The notes under the pieces: generated by a model | Seen by the model: the letters and a program-made list of their open reading frames with translations, nothing else | What the model was told of the DNA's origin: nothing | Database searches by the model: none | Translations under genes and position numbers: made by a program | In this document: positions 16,178 through 24,075 of the stretch, in pieces | Layout: each line of letters opens with the position of its first letter | How positions within the stretch are numbered: position 1 is the stretch's first letter | Assembly: GCA_000995965.1 (NCBI GenBank) | Contig: LBYD01000003.1 | Coordinates: 1 to 64,000 of the forward strand | Length of the DNA stretch: 64,000 nucleotides | Direction: 5' to 3' | Source: Candidatus Moranbacteria bacterium GW2011_GWC2_40_12 | GTDB taxonomy: Bacteria; Patescibacteria; Paceibacteria; Moranbacterales; UBA11712

Positions 16178-16618
16178 CTACAAATAATTCTTTAAAATAT
16201 CATCTACTGTTTCTGGTTTTACTCGCTCAAAAATATTCCCCTCTATTTCAACGATCGGTCCCCTGTCGCAAAGTCCAAGACAGCTCATGTATTCTAATCT
16301 GTATTTGGAATGAATATCATTTCCGACTTCAACGCCAAGAAACATTTCAATTTGCCGGGCAACTTTTTTTGAATTTTCTGAAAGACACGGTCCGCCTGAG
16401 CAAATCTTGATAATTTTCTTATCGTCCTTTTTGGTCCGGATTCCGTCAAAAAAACTAGCGAAGCTGTATACTCGCGCCAATGGCAAAGAAAAATAATCGG
16501 CAATTACTTCACATTCTTTTTTTCCGATATATTTGTTTTCTTTTTGTGTTTTTTTGAGTACGGCAAGCAAATTTTCCGGCCTTGGCTCAAAATTAAGAAG
16601 GATTTTTTGAAGAGACAT
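16178..16618 (-). CDS. NuoE-like [2Fe-2S] subunit of NADH-dependent hydrogenase
   Basis: A 146-aa thioredoxin-like [2Fe-2S] protein of the NuoE/HydC/HndA family. It has the N-terminal helical part (LLAVLKKTQKENKYIGKKE), the YSFASFFDGIRTK segment and the four cluster cysteines in ICSGGPCLSE and EYMSCLGLCDRGP. It is the first gene of the hydrogenase operon, which reads NuoE, NuoF, HydA leftward. Length is typical of the family. With its partners it makes a trimeric NADH:H2 oxidoreductase; whether it also uses ferredoxin in electron bifurcation cannot be told. Confidence 0.92.
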   Translation of the reverse strand: MSLQKILLNFEPRPENLLAVLKKTQKENKYIGKKECEVIADYFSLPLARVYSFASFFDGIRTKKDDKKIIKICSGGPCLSENSKKVARQIEMFLGVEVGNDIHSKYRLEYMSCLGLCDRGPIVEIEGNIFERVKPETVDDILKNYL

Positions 16619-16787
16619 ACATGTATTTTAACATAATTGCGGAAAAGGGAGAAGTTTTGTAAAATAAACTTGAGGAATTGTGAATTTGGAATTTTGAATT
16701 GGGAACGGGAATCTAGAACAAGGAATTCAAAATTCAATATTCCCATTCATAATTCTCAATTCACAGTTCTAAATTCTAATTTAAAAT

Positions 16788-17333
16788 ATGATCGAAAACA
16801 ACAACACGAAGACAATTGCCACAACTTTCCCTCTTGCGACTTATCAAACCAAAGATATCGCCTGGACCATCGCTTTCATAATTGCCGCCGTAATTTTTCC
16901 CGCTCTTCTCGCCCACACTCCCCAAAATCAATGGGTCACAGGGACAATCATCAACGCTATTTTGTTTCTCGCCGTTTGGCGCGTTGGATTCGTGAACGCC
17001 GCTTTGGTCGCCGCTTTGCCATCGTCAATTGCCCTTCTCCGCGGCCTGCTTCCCGCGCCGATGGCAGTTCTGATTCCCTATATTATTTTATCCAATATAA
17101 TAATGATTGCCATATTCTATTCCGCCCGAAAAACAGACTTGGAAACTAAGTTTCCAAGTCTAATGTTTGCTGTAAGTTTTGCTTCTTTGCTGAAATTCGC
17201 TTTTCTTTTCGCCATCACTTCCTATTTTCTGAAAGTATCTTCACCTCTTCTCGTAATGATGCACTGGCCGCAGCTTTTCACGGCCCTCGCCGGAGGATTG
17301 ATCGCGGTGGGAATTATGAAAATTCTGAAATAA
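16788..17333 (+). CDS. small integral membrane protein beside the hydrogenase genes
   Basis: A 181-aa hydrophobic protein with about five membrane segments (AWTIAFIIAAVIFPALLA, TIINAILFLAVW, IPYIILSNIIMIAIFY, ASLLKFAFLFAITSYFL, ALAGGLIAVGIMKIL). The pattern resembles small ECF-transporter S-like proteins that often sit beside [FeFe] hydrogenase genes in Firmicutes and CPR; this is inference. It is divergent from the NuoE-like gene. Residues 117-124 (DLETKFPS), in a cytoplasmic or external loop, are encoded by a perfect palindrome (17136-17160) also found in frame in dnaX and uvrB. Confidence 0.65.
   Translation: MIENNNTKTIATTFPLATYQTKDIAWTIAFIIAAVIFPALLAHTPQNQWVTGTIINAILFLAVWRVGFVNAALVAALPSSIALLRGLLPAPMAVLIPYIILSNIIMIAIFYSARKTDLETKFPSLMFAVSFASLLKFAFLFAITSYFLKVSSPLLVMMHWPQLFTALAGGLIAVGIMKILK
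17136..17160 (+). repeat. in-frame palindromic element encoding DLETKFPS
   Basis: GACTTGGAAAC-TAA-GTTTCCAAGTC is a perfect 11-bp-arm hairpin with a 3-nt loop, inside the membrane-protein gene. The same sequence lies in frame in dnaX (39395-39418) and uvrB (56245-56290). Confidence 0.85.
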
Positions 17334-17340
17334 CCCCAAT

Positions 17341-17378
17341 AAAAAAGCACCGGCATAACTCCGGGGCTTTTTTTATAA
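17341..17378 (+). terminator. terminator between 16788 gene and rplU (possibly bidirectional)
   Basis: AAAAAAGCACCGG / CCGGGGCTTTTTTT with a short loop; A-run and T-run flank the stem, so it can serve both converging genes. Confidence 0.8.
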
Positions 17379-17387
17379 CGAGGAATA

Positions 17388-17693
17388 TTATATCTTTGTA
17401 ATTTCCACTTCCGTGAACATCTGCCGGTGCCCAAATTTCACCTTATACCGTTTTTTTGCCTTATATTTGATGCCCCGGACTTTTTTCGCTTTCGCCTGCT
17501 TCAGAATTTTCCCTTCAACTATTGCCCCTTTTACCAAGGGATTTCCAACTTTGACTGATTTTTCATCTCCCGAAAACAAGACTTCGGAAAATTTCGCCGC
17601 GCTTCCGACATTTCCCTCGATTTTTTCAATTTTTATCTTGTCCCCTTTTTGGACAAGATATTGCTTCCCGCCAGTTTTTATTACCGCTAACAT
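17388..17693 (-). CDS. rplU: 50S ribosomal protein L21
   Basis: L21 binds 23S rRNA in the large subunit. The 101-aa protein begins MLAVIKTGGKQYLVQKGDKI, the usual L21 start, and has the C-terminal GIKYKAKKRYKVKFGHRQ pattern of the family. An ATG two codons upstream (17699) is less likely. A consensus promoter lies just upstream. L27 (rpmA), which usually follows rplU, is not present here. Confidence 0.95.
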   Translation of the reverse strand: MLAVIKTGGKQYLVQKGDKIKIEKIEGNVGSAAKFSEVLFSGDEKSVKVGNPLVKGAIVEGKILKQAKAKKVRGIKYKAKKRYKVKFGHRQMFTEVEITKI

Positions 17694-17720
17694 AATCAAT
17701 CGTTAGAAAATTACTTGTAT

Positions 17721-17749
17721 AGACTATTAAACTTTCGGCTAGCTGTCAA
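17721..17749 (-). promoter_or_regulatory. promoter of rplU
   Basis: Minus strand TTGACA (complement of 17744-17749), 17-nt spacer, TAGTCT as -10 (complement of 17721-17726). The start codon is about 28 nt further on. Confidence 0.65.
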
Positions 17750-17799
17750 GAAACAATGCAAAATGCAAATAGGCCACGCCACCCCTTTCTCTATAAGCG

Positions 17800-17897
17800 A
17801 AAGCCTAACAAAAATCAAAATAACAGTTCAGAATAAAAAAATATTTTTGAATTTTACATTGTCATTTTTCATTTTGATTTTTGAATTTTAAATTTTA
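17800..17897. repeat. AT-rich inverted intergenic repeat (ATTTTTGAATTT family)
   Basis: AAATCAAAAT... on one side and CATTTTTCATTTTGATTTTTG on the other form a long AT-rich hairpin. Related copies lie at 35815-35897, 39126-39183 and 60468-60597. Confidence 0.55.
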
Positions 17898-17902
17898 TCT
17901 TG

Positions 17903-19108
17903 CTATTCAAGAACAACTGGAATAATCACTTCCTTGCTATCTCTTATTATTTTCAATTTGATCTCCTCTCCCGGCTTATATTTCGAAACAAGGCGCGCCA
18001 AATTATTTTCAGAATTCACTTCTTCCCCGTTCACGGAAACGATAACGTCAAAAATCTTGAGCCCCGCTTTTTCCGCGGAGCTTCCCGCGATAACAGCAAG
18101 TCCCTGCTGTCCGCTCGGCGAGTATACAAACGCTCCACGATCCAAATTGCCAAACAGCGCCGCTGATTCGCTGGAAAGAGGCAAATAATAAGCCCCCAGT
18201 GATCCCCGTTTTACTGAACCGATTGAAATATATTGGTTTACTAGCTCCAAAATGCAGTCCGATGGAATGATAAAATATTGCTTCCTGTCAGATACATTTC
18301 GCACACCCATAATCCCGATCACGTTTCCGCCATAATTTGCCACAGCTCCGCCCACTACTCTCTCGTCCCCCTCCTCGTTCATTTCAAAATCAGCCACATA
18401 AACTCCCTGAAGTTTTTCCGAAAGCGGCAATGCGCCCGCCAGCGAAAAATCAGAGTCATACTGGCTCACCAGCCCTGATTTATAGATAAGTTGAAAATTA
18501 TTCCCGCTTCTTCCAATCGCGACAGCCTTCATTCCGGTTTTTATATCTTCGGAGGCGATAAACGAGGCAACAGGTAAATTCTCCACGCCATCAATTTTGA
18601 GAAGCGCAAGGTTTGTGAAATTGTCTACTGCCACCAGACGGGCGTCAAAGGATTTGTTCGTTTGCACAAAGACGCGATATTTTGCCTGATTCTCAAAAAC
18701 TGCATCTTTATATGTCAAAATCAGTCCGTCAGCTGTGATGACTAATCCGCTTCCGTATTTTGCCAGACTCGTGTCTTTTGTTTTTCCGGGATTTTTGCTT
18801 TCCCCTCTGAGGGACAAAATTTCCACAACGCTCGAGGCCGACTCATTTGAATAGCGCGAAATCGTCTGATCTTCGGAAACAGTCACTTGCTCGGTTTTGT
18901 TCACTATCACCACGTTCTCGGTGGCTTTTTTAAAAAAATCATATTTCCCAATCCATTTTACAGTCGCAAGATATGGAAATAAATAGCGGTCAATTATAAT
19001 CAAGCTGGCTCCGGAAAGAATGAATATGGTCATCACAAAAAAAACGATCCTGACAATCTTACGGACCCAATTTTTCTTTATTCTATTTTTTTCTCCTTTG
19101 CTTTCCAT
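17903..19108 (-). CDS. membrane-anchored HtrA-like PDZ protein lacking catalytic residues
   Basis: A 401-aa protein with a cytoplasmic Lys/Arg-rich start, one membrane anchor (IVFFVMTIFILSGASLIII), a trypsin-like domain and a C-terminal PDZ domain (GLAVIAGSSAEKAGLKIFDVIVSVNGEEV). The fold motifs GSGLVITADGLILT, DNFTNLALLKID and NVIGI are those of HtrA/DegP proteases. The catalytic His is replaced (TYKDAV where TNNHVV is expected) and the GNSGGP serine motif reads RVVGGAV, so the protease appears dead; only the Asp remains. The start at 19108 is 4 nt after the upstream stop; a longer frame to 19168 exists. It probably binds or scaffolds rather than cleaves. Confidence 0.8.
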   Translation of the reverse strand: MESKGEKNRIKKNWVRKIVRIVFFVMTIFILSGASLIIIDRYLFPYLATVKWIGKYDFFKKATENVVIVNKTEQVTVSEDQTISRYSNESASSVVEILSLRGESKNPGKTKDTSLAKYGSGLVITADGLILTYKDAVFENQAKYRVFVQTNKSFDARLVAVDNFTNLALLKIDGVENLPVASFIASEDIKTGMKAVAIGRSGNNFQLIYKSGLVSQYDSDFSLAGALPLSEKLQGVYVADFEMNEEGDERVVGGAVANYGGNVIGIMGVRNVSDRKQYFIIPSDCILELVNQYISIGSVKRGSLGAYYLPLSSESAALFGNLDRGAFVYSPSGQQGLAVIAGSSAEKAGLKIFDVIVSVNGEEVNSENNLARLVSKYKPGEEIKLKIIRDSKEVIIPVVLE

Positions 19109-19112
19109 TAGG

Positions 19113-19856
19113 CTAAATAGCTGGATACCATTTCGCGCTGAGAAGTATAAGCGAAGCGCCTCCGACAAGAAATAGTATGCTGAATGTCAGCCGCTTTATC
19201 GTCATTTTATCCAAGAAATAATTTCGGATAATCTCCCATCCCGAATAAAAAATTATAAGGGCAACCGCCCCGGTTGTCAAGTATCCAAAAGGCCATGCGT
19301 TTTGAATCCAGGTAGATACCGCCATCAGATAGGAAAGGAAAACAGCATAAAGAACCCTCTGACTGCGATTTATTTTAAGCTCATTGAAAACCAACAAAGC
19401 GTATGAAACGGGAAATGTGACCAAAGCAAAGATGATCATGATTATCCACGAGGGTACTGCAATGTTCAGATACCATCCATAGATAGCCGTAAACCAGCAA
19501 AAAAGGGCGGAAATAGACGCCAGGTTCAGCATTGCCTTGGCAGTGAGATCCTTTCCGTATCTTCCCAGCCGAAAAGAGCCGAGAACCGCCAAATAGAAAA
19601 CACCCGTCGAAAGAGCCAGAAAAGATTTCGCTTCCGCCGGAGAATCAATGAGAGGCAAAAGAAGAACCGATCCCACAAAAAGAAAAGCGGGGACAATAAA
19701 GTGGAGATATTTGCGGGAAATCCATTTTGTAGCAATCAAAAGAACGAGGAGAAAAATGATGCCTTCCCAAAGAAAAGTTGCCGGACGGCTGAAAGCGATC
19801 CAGAGTGCCCCGAAATACATCAGAGTGAGAAAAAAAATGCTAAATTCCCAAATCAT
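19113..19856 (-). CDS. integral membrane protein of unknown function (247 aa)
   Basis: Unrecognised. The sequence is a string of about eight hydrophobic segments (for example IFFLTLMYFGALWIAF, EGIIFLLVLLIATKW, FIVPAFLFVGSVLLLPL, SWIIMIIFALVTFPVSYALL, LTFSILFLVGGASLILL) with short loops and few charged residues. It has no cofactor motif. It is co-transcribed with the degenerate HtrA gene, whose start follows after 4 nt, so the two may function together at the membrane. ClpB lies immediately upstream (11-nt gap). Confidence 0.7.
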   Translation of the reverse strand: MIWEFSIFFLTLMYFGALWIAFSRPATFLWEGIIFLLVLLIATKWISRKYLHFIVPAFLFVGSVLLLPLIDSPAEAKSFLALSTGVFYLAVLGSFRLGRYGKDLTAKAMLNLASISALFCWFTAIYGWYLNIAVPSWIIMIIFALVTFPVSYALLVFNELKINRSQRVLYAVFLSYLMAVSTWIQNAWPFGYLTTGAVALIIFYSGWEIIRNYFLDKMTIKRLTFSILFLVGGASLILLSAKWYPAI

Positions 19857-19867
19857 ATTTATTTATT

Positions 19868-22477
19868 TCATGCTAACACGATTTTTCCGCCTTTCGCTCC
19901 CACTTTTACCCGACCTCCTTCTTTTATTTTTCTTTCGATTATCCGAAGGGCTAATTCGTCCAGAACCATGTTTTGGATGGCGCGCTTCAGAGGCCGCGCT
20001 CCAAAAACTGGATCGAAGCCGGATTTCGCCAGAAGTTCTTCTGCATCCTGATTCACTTCCAGTTTAATATTTTTTTGCAAAAGGCGCTTTCGCACCATTT
20101 CCATTTGAAGCTCGATTATTCTTTTTACCTGCTCGATTCCAAGAGGATGGAAAATAATGATTTCATCAAGCCGGTTCAAAAATTCCGGTTTGAATTTTTC
20201 CCGCAAAGAATGCATGACCTTCTCTTTCATCTCCTCCTCGCGAAGAACCGACTGTTCACTTTTTCCGTCTCGAAAGCCGAAATCCTGCATCTTGTAGATT
20301 ATCTCCGATCCTACATTCGAAGTCATCACGACGACCGCGTTCTTGAAATTTACCACCCGTCCCTTAGCATCGGTGAGGCGCCCTTCGTCAAGAATTTGCA
20401 AAAGGACGTTAAACACATCATGATGGGCTTTTTCAATTTCGTCAAAGAGAATGAGGCTGTATGGCCGGCGCCGCACCTTTTCAGTCAGTTGTCCCCCTTC
20501 TTCATATCCTATGTATCCCGGGGGTGAGCCGACAATTTTAGCAACCGAGTGCTGTTCCATGTATTCACTCATATCCACCCTGATCATGGCGTTTTCATCA
20601 TTGAATAAAAATTCGGCAAGGGCCTTGGCAAGCTCCGTCTTCCCGACGCCAGTCGGGCCAAGAAACATGAAGGATCCGATTGGCCGGTTCTCTTCGGAAA
20701 TCCCGGCACGCGATCGGCGAAGAGCATGAGCCACAGCCTGAATGGCTTCCTCCTGGCCAACCACCCGCTTTTTGAGGACCTCTTCTATTTTCACCAGCTT
20801 TTCCATTTCTCCCTCCATCATTTTGGCGACGGGGATTCCAGTCCAGCGGGAAACAACTTTGGCGATATCTTCCTCTGCCACCTCTTCTTTGAGGATCGGA
20901 TTTTTCTTTTGAAGAACCACCAATTTTTTTTGCTCGGCTTTTATTTTTTTCTCCAGTTCCGGAATCCTTCCGTAGCGGATTTCCGCCACTCCAGCGAGCT
21001 CCCCTTTCTGTTCCATTATGTCCGAATCGCTTTTCAGGCGGTCGATTTCTCCTTTATGCGCCCTGATGTTCGCGATGAGATTTTTCTCGCTCTTCCACTG
21101 CAATTTCCAGCTGTCAACTTTCTCCTTGATGTCGGCCAGTTTTTTTTCAATTTCCTTGAGCCGGTTTCTTGAATTTCTGTCTTTTTCTTTCTTGATGGCT
21201 TCTTTTTCAATTTCCAGTTTTCTTTTCTGGTGCTCAAGATCGTCAATTTCAGCCGGCAGGCTGTCAATTTCCATCCGGAGCGCCGAAGCGGCCTCGTCGA
21301 TGAGGTCAACCGCTTTGTCAGGAAGATTGCGGTCAGTGATATAGCGGCTTGAAAGTCGGGCGGCCGAAACAATGGCTCCATCCGTTATCCGGACTCCGTG
21401 ATGAACTTCATATTTTTCTTTGAGCCCTCGTAAAATGGCAATTGTATCTTCAACCGACGGTTCACTGACAAAGACAGGCTGAAAACGCCTCTCGAGAGCC
21501 GCGTCCCGCTCAATATATCTCTGATATTCCTTGAGAGTAGTCGCTCCAATTGCCTTTATTTTTCCCCGGGCGAGAGCGGGTTTGAGCATATTCGAAGCGT
21601 CCATCGCCCCTTCCATCGCCCCGGCGCCAACCAGGGTATGGAGTTCGTCAATGAATAAAATATACCGGCCGGCCGATTTTTCAATTTCTTTTATAATCGC
21701 TTTGAATCTTTCTTCGAATTCCCCCCTGAATTTTGATCCAGCCAAAATAAGACCCAGATCCAGCATCAAAATTTCTTTTCCTTTGAGATTTTCCGGAACG
21801 TCACCGTTCACAATCCTTTGAGCCAAGCCTTCGGCTATGGCTGTTTTCCCGGTTCCCGCTTCGCCGATCAGAACCGGATTGTTTTTCGTCCTGCGTGTCA
21901 GCACCTGCATGATGCGCCGGATTTCTTCTTCGCGGCCAATCACCGGATCCAACTTTTTCTGAGACGCCTCTTGGGTGAGATTAATCGTGTATTTTTCAAG
22001 CACCTGATATTTCCCTTCCGGCATTGGGCTGTCAATTTTTTCGCTTCCCCGGACTTCTTTCATGATCTTGGAAACTTTTTCCCTTGAAATTCCCTGCTCT
22101 TCCAGGATTTTTTTGGCATTGCTCGCCACTTTGAAAAGTGACAAAAAGATATGCTCAGTGCTGACAAACTCATCCCCCATCGCCTGGGCCTGATTGAAAG
22201 CTTCTTGAAGAACGCTCGCCATTTCTGATGAAAGATAAAATTGGGGCGCACCGGCCACTTTTGGAATTTTTTCAATCTCACTGAAAATTTTTTTCTTCAA
22301 TTTTTCGCGCTCGATTTCCAGTTTGTCTATTATTGTCGGAACAATGCTTTCTTGCTGGCCGAGAAGGACATAGAGAAGGTGCAAAACATCCACCACGTTC
22401 TGCTGCCGGCTTTGAGACATCTGCTGGGCGCCCTGAAGGGCTTCTTGAGATTTGATAGTTAGTTTATTTAAATCCAT
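19868..22477 (-). CDS. clpB: ATP-dependent chaperone ClpB
   Basis: ClpB is the AAA+ disaggregase that rescues aggregated proteins with DnaK. The 869-aa protein is full length: an N-domain (NKLTIKSQEALQGAQQ...), NBD1 with Walker A GEAGTGKTAIAEGLA and Walker B ILFIDELHTL, the coiled-coil middle domain (about 400-530), and NBD2 with Walker A GPTGVGKTELAKALA and Walker B SLILFDEIEKAH. The C-terminal sensor 2 region (GFDPVFGARPLKRAIQ) is intact. A perfect CIRCE operator lies 18 nt upstream of the start, so HrcA control is expected. Confidence 0.97.
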   Translation of the reverse strand: MDLNKLTIKSQEALQGAQQMSQSRQQNVVDVLHLLYVLLGQQESIVPTIIDKLEIEREKLKKKIFSEIEKIPKVAGAPQFYLSSEMASVLQEAFNQAQAMGDEFVSTEHIFLSLFKVASNAKKILEEQGISREKVSKIMKEVRGSEKIDSPMPEGKYQVLEKYTINLTQEASQKKLDPVIGREEEIRRIMQVLTRRTKNNPVLIGEAGTGKTAIAEGLAQRIVNGDVPENLKGKEILMLDLGLILAGSKFRGEFEERFKAIIKEIEKSAGRYILFIDELHTLVGAGAMEGAMDASNMLKPALARGKIKAIGATTLKEYQRYIERDAALERRFQPVFVSEPSVEDTIAILRGLKEKYEVHHGVRITDGAIVSAARLSSRYITDRNLPDKAVDLIDEAASALRMEIDSLPAEIDDLEHQKRKLEIEKEAIKKEKDRNSRNRLKEIEKKLADIKEKVDSWKLQWKSEKNLIANIRAHKGEIDRLKSDSDIMEQKGELAGVAEIRYGRIPELEKKIKAEQKKLVVLQKKNPILKEEVAEEDIAKVVSRWTGIPVAKMMEGEMEKLVKIEEVLKKRVVGQEEAIQAVAHALRRSRAGISEENRPIGSFMFLGPTGVGKTELAKALAEFLFNDENAMIRVDMSEYMEQHSVAKIVGSPPGYIGYEEGGQLTEKVRRRPYSLILFDEIEKAHHDVFNVLLQILDEGRLTDAKGRVVNFKNAVVVMTSNVGSEIIYKMQDFGFRDGKSEQSVLREEEMKEKVMHSLREKFKPEFLNRLDEIIIFHPLGIEQVKRIIELQMEMVRKRLLQKNIKLEVNQDAEELLAKSGFDPVFGARPLKRAIQNMVLDELALRIIERKIKEGGRVKVGAKGGKIVLA

Positions 22478-22495
22478 ATTTATATAGTTTATTTA

Positions 22496-22522
22496 TTAGC
22501 ACTCGAATGATATGAGTGCTAA
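22496..22522. promoter_or_regulatory. CIRCE operator upstream of clpB
   Basis: TTAGCACTC-N9-GAGTGCTAA is a perfect match to the CIRCE element bound by the HrcA heat-shock repressor. It lies 18-45 nt upstream of the clpB start. Confidence 0.95.
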
Positions 22523-22903
22523 TTTATTATATATCTTCTATTTGCTTTGTCAACCTTTATTACGCCCCGAAATACTTTATCATTCAAAGCATTCTTCACT
22601 TTTATTTTGGTTTTTTCAGCCAGAGACTGGTCCGCCTTTGGCGGAGATTTTTGCACTTTGAATTTACTATAAAAAGCCCCCGCCGTCAAAAGGGGAGGAA
22701 AATTTAGACACAAAAAAAGCGCAATAAAGTCCATTTCTGCGCCCAAACCGCCGATGACAAATCCGGCGAAGTTTGCACTAATCGAAGGGCCGGCTGATAT
22801 TGAAAACGGACTGTTTATCCCTTTCGCTATTTTTTTGTCGATATCGGGGAATTATTCCCGTTTTATTATAGCAGAGGGGATAAAAAAATAGGATTTCCGC
22901 AGT
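22523..22903. other. intergenic region upstream of clpB
   Basis: No convincing gene. It contains a TCCGCC-TTT-GGCGGA hairpin (about 22631-22646), a TATAAT on the minus strand near 22866-22871 that may start transcription toward clpB, and a CGGGAATAATTCCCCG hairpin near 22840. A 75-codon leftward frame (22519-22746) overlaps CIRCE and has no ribosome site. Confidence 0.5.
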
Positions 22904-23527
22904 TTATTTTTCTTCCCCAATCAGAGGCACAAAAGCAAATCCGGGATATTCTTCCTCGCGGAAATCTTTTTCGGAAATTTTTTCTACCGTCCAAATGCTG
23001 TTTTTCACCGGGATCACGAGCCTTCCACCAACGGCCAGCTGTTTTTTCATCTCCCTGGGTATTTCTTTGGCTGAAGCAGAAACAAGAATGCGCTGGTAGG
23101 GCGCTTCGTTGACATATCCCTTTGTTCCGTCAGTGCAGATTATTTTTACCCGCCCCCCTTCGATAAGGTTATATTTGCTCACATTATTCATTCCAAAATG
23201 GCAGAGATCCTTGATTCGTTCCATTCCGATCACTTTTCCTTTTTTTCCGACAATATGCGCAAGAAGTGCCGTCGTCCAGCCGGAACCCGATCCAACATCA
23301 AGAACCTTGTCTCCCGGAAGCGGACCAAGTTTTTCCATCATAAAAGCCACTGTGAGTGGCTGGGAAATAGTCTGCCCCTGCCCGATTGGAAGCGGAATAT
23401 TGGCTTGAGACGCGCTCTCTAGCTCTTCCGGAACAAAATCTACCCGCCGAATTTTTGAGAAAGCGTCAATAATCCGATCGGTCTTCAGATAGCCCTGGTA
23501 TACTAAATCGCGAATTAGCGAATCCAT
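22904..23527 (-). CDS. pcm: protein-L-isoaspartate O-methyltransferase
   Basis: Pcm uses SAM to methylate damaged L-isoaspartyl residues and so starts their repair. The 207-aa protein has the family N-terminus (VDFVPEE), the substrate motif LPIGQGQTISQP, the SAM motif I LDVGSGSGWTTALLA and GMERIKDL. The C-terminal GGRLVIPV segment is also typical. Length is normal. It is followed leftward by clpB and preceded by the YjbQ-type gene, consistent with a protein-quality group. Confidence 0.93.
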   Translation of the reverse strand: MDSLIRDLVYQGYLKTDRIIDAFSKIRRVDFVPEELESASQANIPLPIGQGQTISQPLTVAFMMEKLGPLPGDKVLDVGSGSGWTTALLAHIVGKKGKVIGMERIKDLCHFGMNNVSKYNLIEGGRVKIICTDGTKGYVNEAPYQRILVSASAKEIPREMKKQLAVGGRLVIPVKNSIWTVEKISEKDFREEEYPGFAFVPLIGEEK

Positions 23528-23556
23528 GAAGCTGAACTAATTTAACTTATAACTTG

Positions 23557-23997
23557 TCATTCCCCCATTATCTGCACAATTATGGATCTTTTTCTTGCCC
23601 CGTCCATTTCAACAAAAAAAATGCTTTGAAGACTGCCAAGCAGCATCTTCCCTTTTTCGATCGGGACTGTTTCGCTATTGCCTATCAGCATATTTTTACA
23701 ATGGCTATGCCCGTTTGAACGTCCATCAGACCGGTTCATTCTTTTGAGTTCAAAGAGATCATGGGAATATCTTTCATCAATAGGAACCAGCCTATAAAGC
23801 ATTCTCTGGAGGTCCTGAAGAAGCAGGGACTCGTTTTCATTGATGGCAATTCCGGCTGTCGTGTGCCCGGAAAAGACCAGTACCTGCCCATTTTCAATTT
23901 TCGATCCTTTGACGGCCTCGTCAACTGCCGTGGTGATGTCGATGAATTCAATCTGGCTTCGGGATTCTTTTTCGATTGTTTTTTTGTATATTTTCAT
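23557..23997 (-). CDS. YjbQ/UPF0047 family protein
   Basis: A 146-aa protein of the UPF0047 (YjbQ) family. Characteristic features are VFSGHTTAGIAINENESLLLQDLQ, with the conserved His and Asn, NRSDGRSNGHSHCKNMLIG with the central His residues and the C-terminal QSIFFVEMDGARKRSIIVQI. Some members have weak thiamine-phosphate synthase activity, but the physiological role is unclear. It lies 29 nt upstream of pcm in the same direction, likely one operon. Confidence 0.88.
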   Translation of the reverse strand: MKIYKKTIEKESRSQIEFIDITTAVDEAVKGSKIENGQVLVFSGHTTAGIAINENESLLLQDLQRMLYRLVPIDERYSHDLFELKRMNRSDGRSNGHSHCKNMLIGNSETVPIEKGKMLLGSLQSIFFVEMDGARKRSIIVQIMGE

Positions 23998-24004
23998 TTT
24001 GACG

Positions 24005-24075
24005 TAATTTGTAATTAGTAAATGGTAATTGGGATTTTAGTGTCCAAATTACGAATTACAAATTACCAATTACTT
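24005..24075. repeat. AATTAC/GTAATT heptad-like intergenic array
   Basis: GTAATTNG units followed by complementary CNAATTAC units around a central TTTTAGTGTCC. A close relative lies at 16097-16171. Such arrays occupy many gene junctions in this window. Confidence 0.55.

Noticed and set aside
22519..22746. 75-codon leftward frame upstream of clpB
   Set aside because: No ribosome site, overlaps the CIRCE operator and shows low-complexity composition.
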